Source: Kribbella flavida DSM 17836
GTDB taxonomy: Bacteria; Actinomycetota; Actinomycetes; Propionibacteriales; Kribbellaceae
Length of the DNA: 64,000 nucleotides
Assembly: GCF_000024345.1 (NCBI RefSeq)
Contig: NC_013729.1
Span: 806,001-870,000 of the forward strand
Direction of reading: 5' to 3'
Positions within the stretch are counted from its first letter, which is position 1. Each line of letters opens with the position of its first letter. Positions 59,347 to 64,000 of the stretch are shown here, one piece after another. A program made the position numbers and the translations under genes. The notes beneath the pieces are model-generated. The model saw only the letters and a program-made list of their open reading frames with translations. It did not search any database and had not been told where the DNA came from.

Positions 59347-60852
59347 TCAGCGGGGTGCTGCGTCGGTTGTGCAGTGGTAGCTGTGTGTGGGGCGTTGGCC
59401 GGTGGTGAGGAAGGTGGTGACGGCGTGTTTGGCGCACTGGTTCTTGCCGGCAGGGTAGACGCCGTGGCCGCCTTGGTCGGCGGTGACCATGGTGGCACGG
59501 TGGCCGAAGGCCCGCAGGAGTTTGTGGGCGCCGGCCAGTGGGGTGGCGGGGTCGCGGAGGTTTTGCACCAGCAGCACGTTCGCGGGGCCTTGGTCGGTGA
59601 TGCGGACCGGGGGTTGGGTGGGTTCGGGCCAGAACGCGCAGGGCTGGATGTTGGCGCCGGCCGCGCCGAACAGGGGGTAGCGGATCCGGTCGATGGCGAC
59701 GTTGCGCTGGTAGGTGTGGACCGAGCGTGGCCAGCGGGAGTCGTTGCAGATGATGTAGTAGCGGGCCGAGATCAGGTTGTCCGCGTCCTGGCCGGCGGTG
59801 GTGGCGGTGGTGGTGCCGGCGGGGACCGGTGGTTCCTGGCCGGCGTTCACGGCGCGCCAGATGCCGGCCAGGGTGGGGAACTGCTGCCCGCCGTACATGA
59901 AGACGAACGTCAGCAGCCGGAAGGTGGAGCCGTCGATGGTCTGGAGCGGTTTGGTGTCCAGGCGCGCGGCGAGTTGGAAGTATTTCGCGGTGACCTGGGC
60001 CGGTGTGCGGCCCAGGCCGTACTCGCGGTGGTTGGCTGCGGCGTACTTGGCGAAGTCGGGGAACCGGTCGGCGAAACCGCGCGCGAACAGGCGGTCGTTG
60101 GGGTAGTCCCAGCCGTCGGGGCCGACGTTGCTGTCGAGCACGATCCGGTCGCTGCGGTGCGGGAACAGCGTGGTGTAGACCGCGCCGAGGTGGGTGCCCC
60201 AGGAAGCACCGGCGAAGGAGATCTTCGCCTCTCCCAGCGCGACCCGGATCCGGTCCATGTCGCGGGCGGTGTTCGCGGTGCTGGTGTGGGGCAGCATCCA
60301 GGCCGTCTTCGACGCAGCGCACTGCTGGGCGATCTGCTTGACCTGCGCGGCCCGCTTGGTGACGTCGGCCGCGTGGCGCGCGTACGGCGGAACGTTGCCC
60401 GCGGCCTGCTGCTCCACGCTCAGGTCACAGGTCACCGGCGTACTGCGGCCCATGCCACGCGGGTCCATCCCGATCACGTCGTAGCTGTCGCGCACACTCT
60501 GCGGCAGACCCATCGCGACCAGAAACGCCGGATAGTTCTGCCCCGGAGACGGCCCACCAGGATTGGTCAGCAACACCCCCCGCCGCTTCTCGGGCTTGGT
60601 GCTGGCCAACCGCGACACGGCGATGTCGATCATCCGGCCATCAGGCTTACGGTAATCCAACGGCACCTTCACCGTGCCGCACTGCATCCCCTCCGGAAGC
60701 GGCACCGGAGAAATCTCCGCCGGACACTTACTCCACTGGATACCACCCGACGGTGATGCTTGCGTGGCTGCTCGACCTGCCTGCGACGCAGCCGGGACCA
60801 GGGCGGTCGCCAGCGACGCAACGGCGATGGTCAGTGGAACTGTACGTCTCAT
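59347..60852 (-). CDS. Secreted TAP-like alpha/beta-hydrolase (tripeptidyl aminopeptidase family)
   Basis: A 501-residue exported hydrolase. A signal peptide covers about residues 1-26. The alpha/beta-hydrolase fold starts at RGVLLTNPGGPSPGQN, the nucleophile is Ser217 (GASWGTHLG), with Asp near NLRDPATP and His near DQGGHGVYP. The C-terminal TAP-like domain contains several cysteines (CAFWP, NQCAKH, YHCTTD) that fit an exported protein. Such enzymes remove tripeptides from proteins. ATG 60852 has GGAGGAG upstream. It lies downstream of the GPP34 gene on the same strand. Confidence 0.93.
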   Translation of the reverse strand: MRRTVPLTIAVASLATALVPAASQAGRAATQASPSGGIQWSKCPAEISPVPLPEGMQCGTVKVPLDYRKPDGRMIDIAVSRLASTKPEKRRGVLLTNPGGPSPGQNYPAFLVAMGLPQSVRDSYDVIGMDPRGMGRSTPVTCDLSVEQQAAGNVPPYARHAADVTKRAAQVKQIAQQCAASKTAWMLPHTSTANTARDMDRIRVALGEAKISFAGASWGTHLGAVYTTLFPHRSDRIVLDSNVGPDGWDYPNDRLFARGFADRFPDFAKYAAANHREYGLGRTPAQVTAKYFQLAARLDTKPLQTIDGSTFRLLTFVFMYGGQQFPTLAGIWRAVNAGQEPPVPAGTTTATTAGQDADNLISARYYIICNDSRWPRSVHTYQRNVAIDRIRYPLFGAAGANIQPCAFWPEPTQPPVRITDQGPANVLLVQNLRDPATPLAGAHKLLRAFGHRATMVTADQGGHGVYPAGKNQCAKHAVTTFLTTGQRPTHSYHCTTDAAPR

Positions 60853-60928
60853 GTTCTCCTCCGAAGAGTGCTGCGGGACAAATCGTTGTCAATGGCAATG
60901 GAAGCGACTTGCGGCTCACGACCTGTGC

Positions 60929-61606
60929 TCAGGTGGGCGGCCGCACGGCGGCCGCGATCACCACGTTGTTGACGACGGTTGCGGTCACGGTGCGGGTCAC
61001 GGCCTCGGCGGCCGCTCCGGCGCCCCAGTTCCCCCGCTCGAGCTCCTTGGCGCGCGAGATGACCGCGGAGTTCCAGGGGATCTCGCGGTGGAACTGGGGC
61101 AGCGTGCCGCTACCCGAGATCAGGGCTGCCAGCGCGGCGACGCGGGCAGTCGGCTCGCCGCCGTCCACGAGCGCGCCCCGTACGGCGGCGAGCAGTTCGG
61201 CCCGTCGCCCGTTGCCGCCCTCTTGCAGCGCTGTCGTGGTGAACACGAGCAACGTCTTGCGCTGAACCTGTGTGAGGTCACCGCGGTCGATCAGACGCTG
61301 GAGCAACGGCTGACGCAACGCTGGGCCGATCGCCGCGAGAACGGTCTGGACCCGGCGCTGCTTCTCGTCGATGTAGTCCCAGGCCGAACGCAGGGCAGGA
61401 TCGGCCGGGGGTTCGTTCCCGGCCGTCGCCAGCTTGCCTCCGGACGATTCGTCCACGGTCACGTGTCCCTGCAGCGCGAGGTCGGCGAGCACTGCTCCTC
61501 CGAGCGCGTAGAACAGCGTGTTCTCGCCCGCGATGGTGCCGGAGCTGGGCTGGAAGAGCAGGAGCAGGAGGTCCTCGGCCAGGGTCGGCTCGTCGTACTG
61601 GGTCAT
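60929..61606 (-). CDS. GPP34 (GOLPH3-like) family protein
   Basis: A 225-residue protein with the GPP34 pattern: an N-terminal LAEDLLLLLFQPSSG, then a helical domain with ALGGAVLADLALQGHV, and the C-terminal NVVIAAAV. The eukaryotic member binds phosphatidylinositol-4-phosphate at the Golgi; bacterial members, common in Streptomyces, are of unknown role and may bind membranes. ATG 61606 has GAGGA 8 bases upstream. It lies between the TAP-like hydrolase and the ABC-2 permease on the same strand and is probably co-transcribed. Confidence 0.88.
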   Translation of the reverse strand: MTQYDEPTLAEDLLLLLFQPSSGTIAGENTLFYALGGAVLADLALQGHVTVDESSGGKLATAGNEPPADPALRSAWDYIDEKQRRVQTVLAAIGPALRQPLLQRLIDRGDLTQVQRKTLLVFTTTALQEGGNGRRAELLAAVRGALVDGGEPTARVAALAALISGSGTLPQFHREIPWNSAVISRAKELERGNWGAGAAAEAVTRTVTATVVNNVVIAAAVRPPT

Positions 61607-61669
61607 GGTCGTCCTCGATGGGTCGATGGGTTCATGAAGGGAGCGCAGGTGACCTCCGGCTCGCTGGAC

Positions 61670-62386
61670 TCAGCGGCGCGGCTCCCACTGGAAGTACTTC
61701 AGCGCCAGAGCGGCCGAGACGGCCACCCAGCCCAGCGTCGGTGCGACGAGAAGCAGGACGTCGCCGCCGGGCACTCCGCCGTCCCACGCCCGGGTGAGGA
61801 GCTCGGTGGCCGCGCCGCCGGGAAGCAGGCGCTTCAGGGCGGTGAGCTGCTCGGGGCCGGTGATCGCGACCCAGTTCACGATCGCGATCACGCCCAGACT
61901 GATCGGCAGCGTTGTCACCTGCGCATGCTCGGGGGAGCGGGTCACGCCTGCCGTCGCCAGCCCCAAGCCGAGCATCATGGCGACCACGAGCAGCGAGCCG
62001 AACACCACCAGCACGAGATCACTGGGCCGGTCGGTCACGACCGCGAGTACGACGAGGACCAGGGTCGTCTGGATCACCGCCAGGACCGTGCCCGGCAGGA
62101 CCATGCCGACCAGGATCCCGGCGTCGCCGGCCGAGGTCGACCGCAGTCGCTTGAGGAACAGGTTCTGCCGGCGTGCGGCCAAGGAGGTCACGGCGCCGGC
62201 GTACAGCCCGAAGGCAGCGATGGTGAAGACCACCAGGGCGGCGATGAACCCGTGGCCGAGGCTCGCGAAGATCTCGCGGCGCCAGATGAAGAACGCGCTG
62301 GCTGCCACCGGCATGAAGAAGCTGGTGATCAGCACCGATCGGTTGCGGAAGGTCTGAGCGAGTTCGCTCAGCGCGATGTCGAACAT
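61670..62386 (-). CDS. ABC-2 type transporter permease
   Basis: A 238-residue protein with about six membrane helices (LITSFFMPVAASAFFIW, GFIAALVVFTIAAFGLYAGAV, LVLVVFGSLLVVAMMLGLGLA, PISLGVIAIVNWVAI and others). The amphipathic first helix ALSELAQTFRNRSVL is typical of ABC-2 permeases. The partner ATPase is encoded 26 bases upstream. Together they form an exporter of drug or lipid type. Confidence 0.9.
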   Translation of the reverse strand: MFDIALSELAQTFRNRSVLITSFFMPVAASAFFIWRREIFASLGHGFIAALVVFTIAAFGLYAGAVTSLAARRQNLFLKRLRSTSAGDAGILVGMVLPGTVLAVIQTTLVLVVLAVVTDRPSDLVLVVFGSLLVVAMMLGLGLATAGVTRSPEHAQVTTLPISLGVIAIVNWVAITGPEQLTALKRLLPGGAATELLTRAWDGGVPGGDVLLLVAPTLGWVAVSAALALKYFQWEPRR

Positions 62387-62412
62387 GTCGATCCTTGTCT
62401 GCGAGAAGCTGG

Positions 62413-63297
62413 TCAGCCGCGCTCGATCGACCGGAAGATGTCGTCGAGCCGGGTCGGGCCGGCTTCCAGTTCGGTCAGCGGCGCCGAGGAGCTGTGGGCC
62501 CAGTTGAGCAGGGTGCGAAGGTCCTGCTCGAGGTCGAAGGTCTCGACGCGGTAGCCGCCGTGGTCGTGCCTGGTCACCTGCAACGGTGGGGCCGGCGCGT
62601 CGTCGGGGAGCCGGAAGTGGATCACGGCCGGCAGGGTGTTGGTGAGCTCGGCAACGGTTCCCTCGCGGTGGAACTCGCCCTTGTGCATGAGGCCGATCCG
62701 GTCGGCCCGCTGCTGGGCCTCCTCGAGGTAGTGCGTGGTGAGTACGACGGTCGAGCCGTCCTCACGCAGGCGGTCGACGGCGTCCCAGAGCGCGTCGCGG
62801 GACTGGATGTCCAGCCCGGTCGTGGGCTCGTCGAGGAAAATGAGCTCCGGGGCGCCGTACACGGCGGTGGCGAAGTCCAGTCGCCGCTTCTCGCCGCCCG
62901 ACAGCTGGGAGACCCGGGTCGTCGCCTTGTGCTGCAGTTCGGCGACCGTCAGCACCCGCTCGACGTTGTCGGTACGCCGGGACAACCGGCCGATCAGGTG
63001 CACCGTCTCCCGGACCGTGAGGTCGGGGGAGAAGCCGCTCTCCTGCAGCATGATGCCCATCCGGGGCCGGGTCTGGTTCCGGTTCCGCGGGCTGCGGCCG
63101 AAGACGCGCACCGAGCCCGAGGTCGCCGCGCGATGCCCTTCGATCACCTCCAGCGTGGAGGTCTTGCCCGCTCCGTTGGTGCCGAGCAAGGCGTACAGCT
63201 CGCCCTGGCGGACCTCGAACGAGAGATCGCGTACGGCGTGGAAGTCGCCGTACGCGAGGTTGAGTCCTTCGACTTCGATCACTGCGGTGGAGGACAT
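62413..63297 (-). CDS. ABC transporter ATP-binding protein (DrrA-like)
   Basis: A 294-residue ATPase. Walker A is GTNGAGKTS, the Q-loop MLQESGF, signature LSGGEKRRLDFA, Walker B LIFLDEPTTGLD, and the H-loop TTHYLEEAQ. The C-terminal ~80 residues are a regulatory tail, as in drug exporters like DrrA. ATG 63297 is used; the upstream spacing to GGAG is short, so initiation may be weak. It is downstream of, and in line with, a response-regulator gene, which suggests two-component control. Confidence 0.92.
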   Translation of the reverse strand: MSSTAVIEVEGLNLAYGDFHAVRDLSFEVRQGELYALLGTNGAGKTSTLEVIEGHRAATSGSVRVFGRSPRNRNQTRPRMGIMLQESGFSPDLTVRETVHLIGRLSRRTDNVERVLTVAELQHKATTRVSQLSGGEKRRLDFATAVYGAPELIFLDEPTTGLDIQSRDALWDAVDRLREDGSTVVLTTHYLEEAQQRADRIGLMHKGEFHREGTVAELTNTLPAVIHFRLPDDAPAPPLQVTRHDHGGYRVETFDLEQDLRTLLNWAHSSSAPLTELEAGPTRLDDIFRSIERG

Positions 63298-63378
63298 GTC
63301 TCCATCTCAGCCCACGGACCCGGGTGGCCACAGTGGCGTCGCGTCACCACCTGATGTGAGGTGTGTCAGGCAACGAAG

Positions 63379-63393
63379 GTGACACCACGTCAC
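63379..63393. promoter_or_regulatory. Dyad between response regulator and ABC exporter genes
   Basis: GTGACACCACGTCAC (arms GTGAC and GTCAC, five bases between) lies in the 108-base gap upstream of the ABC ATPase. It could be a binding site for the NarL-type regulator encoded next door, or the end of that gene's transcript. The match is short. Confidence 0.4.
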
Positions 63394-63405
63394 TTGCGGG
63401 CGGCC

Positions 63406-64000
63406 CTACAGCCAGTCGTGCTCCCGGGCGTAGCGGGCGGCCTCGTGCCGGCTCTTGGCCTGCGTCTTGCGCATGGCGTTGGACAGGTAGTTCCGGACGG
63501 TGCCTTCGGCAAGGAACAGGCGGGTCGCGATGTCGGCCACCGAGTACCCTTCGCTGGTCAGTCGCAGCGCGTCGAGCTCGCGGTCGGTCAGCGGGTTGTC
63601 GTCGATGACGGCACGCGCGGACACCTCCGGATCGATCCAGCGCTTACCCCCGTGCAGGAGTCCGATCACCGAGGCGATGTGGGCCGGCTCCGCGGACTTG
63701 CTGACGAATCCCTGGATCCCGAGCTTCAGCGCACGCCGCAGTACGCCCGGCTTCGCATGGCGGGTCAGCATCAGCACCACCTGCTGCGGGCGTGCCCGCC
63801 GGATCGCCGCCACGGCGTCCAGTCCGTCGGTGCCCGGCATCTCCAGGTCGATGACGAGTACGTCGGGCCCGTGGCGCAACGTCGCCTGCACCGCGTCCGC
63901 ACCGTCGGTGGCCTCGGCGACGACCTGGATTTGGCCCTCCATCGGCAACAGCTTTGCCAGCGCCTTGCGCAGCAGCGCCTCGTCGTCGGCCAGCACGATC
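63406..64000 (-). CDS. NarL/LuxR-type response regulator (5' end cut by window)
   Basis: The frame is open to the window end; residues I-V precede L-A-D-D-E-A-L-L-R, the usual start of receiver domains, so only a few residues are missing. The receiver has the acidic pair ADDE, the phospho-aspartate in LVIDLEMPG and the conserved Lys in FVSKSAEP. The C-terminal LuxR helix-turn-helix is LTDRELDALRLTSEGYSVADIATRLFLAEGTVRNYLSNAM. A sensor kinase is expected beyond the window. It probably controls the ABC exporter downstream. Confidence 0.93.
   Translation of the reverse strand, partial: IVLADDEALLRKALAKLLPMEGQIQVVAEATDGADAVQATLRHGPDVLVIDLEMPGTDGLDAVAAIRRARPQQVVLMLTRHAKPGVLRRALKLGIQGFVSKSAEPAHIASVIGLLHGGKRWIDPEVSARAVIDDNPLTDRELDALRLTSEGYSVADIATRLFLAEGTVRNYLSNAMRKTQAKSRHEAARYAREHDWL

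Overview
The window is very GC-rich and densely coded. It has GTG/TTG starts, strong purine-rich ribosome binding sites and many 1-4 base start/stop overlaps. The gene content (type VII secretion, ANTAR regulator, GH51 arabinofuranosidase, TAP-like peptidase, GPP34-family protein, IdeR/DtxR-type iron box) points to a soil actinobacterium. A Kribbella-like Propionibacteriales genome would fit, but that is inference: there is no rRNA or marker gene here to prove it. I saw no tRNA, rRNA, CRISPR array or insertion sequence.

Positions 1-26624 form a type VII secretion (ESX-like) locus. It holds the end of eccD, then eccB, a PPE-like Gly/Pro-rich protein with a small helical partner, eccC (opposite strand), two ~100-residue proteins, and the mycosin protease mycP. 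After these comes an operon of a YbaB/EbfC-like protein, a WXG100-superfamily protein and a giant CpnT-like protein. The giant reads 4780 residues in one frame. Its true 3' end lies in another frame, so one base separates it from a ~5048-residue product. It carries an N-terminal WXG100-like domain, a PD-(D/E)XK nuclease-like motif, hydrophobic helices, an HEISH zinc-protease motif and about six related beta-rich modules. A 179-residue gene follows directly and may encode a chaperone or immunity protein.

Positions 26600-30553 hold an iron-linked divergent pair. One gene is a cytoplasmic penicillin-acylase-family Ntn hydrolase fused to an IucB/MbtK-type acyltransferase. The other is a siderophore-interacting flavoprotein. 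A 16/19 match to the IdeR/DtxR box lies between them. A GNAT gene follows.

Positions 30540-36398 are an arabinoside-use operon: LacI regulator, lipoprotein binding protein, two permeases and a GH51 arabinofuranosidase, with a LacI-type palindrome ahead of the transport genes. Positions 36505-43498 hold small proteins, a MarR regulator, two aldo/keto reductases each paired with its own regulator (divergent TetR with twin operators; MerR with a 19-bp-spacer promoter), a D-Ala-D-Ala ligase and a ROK regulator.

Positions 43590-48364 hold a GAF-ANTAR regulator, a rhodanese, a HipB/HipA pair with an inverted repeat at its start, and small housekeeping-type genes. A decayed RibD/DHFR-family pseudogene occupies 48416-48961. 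Positions 49120-53815 carry a zinc-finger anti-sigma-like protein, an ABC transporter pair, and an ABC-F ribosome-protection ATPase preceded by a seven-codon leader peptide and hairpin. The remainder holds a three-gene overlapping operon (DSD-like PLP enzyme, MFS exporter, methyltransferase), a GNAT, an APH-like kinase, a secreted TAP-like peptidase, and a GPP34/ABC-2 exporter group next to a LuxR-type response regulator cut by the window end.
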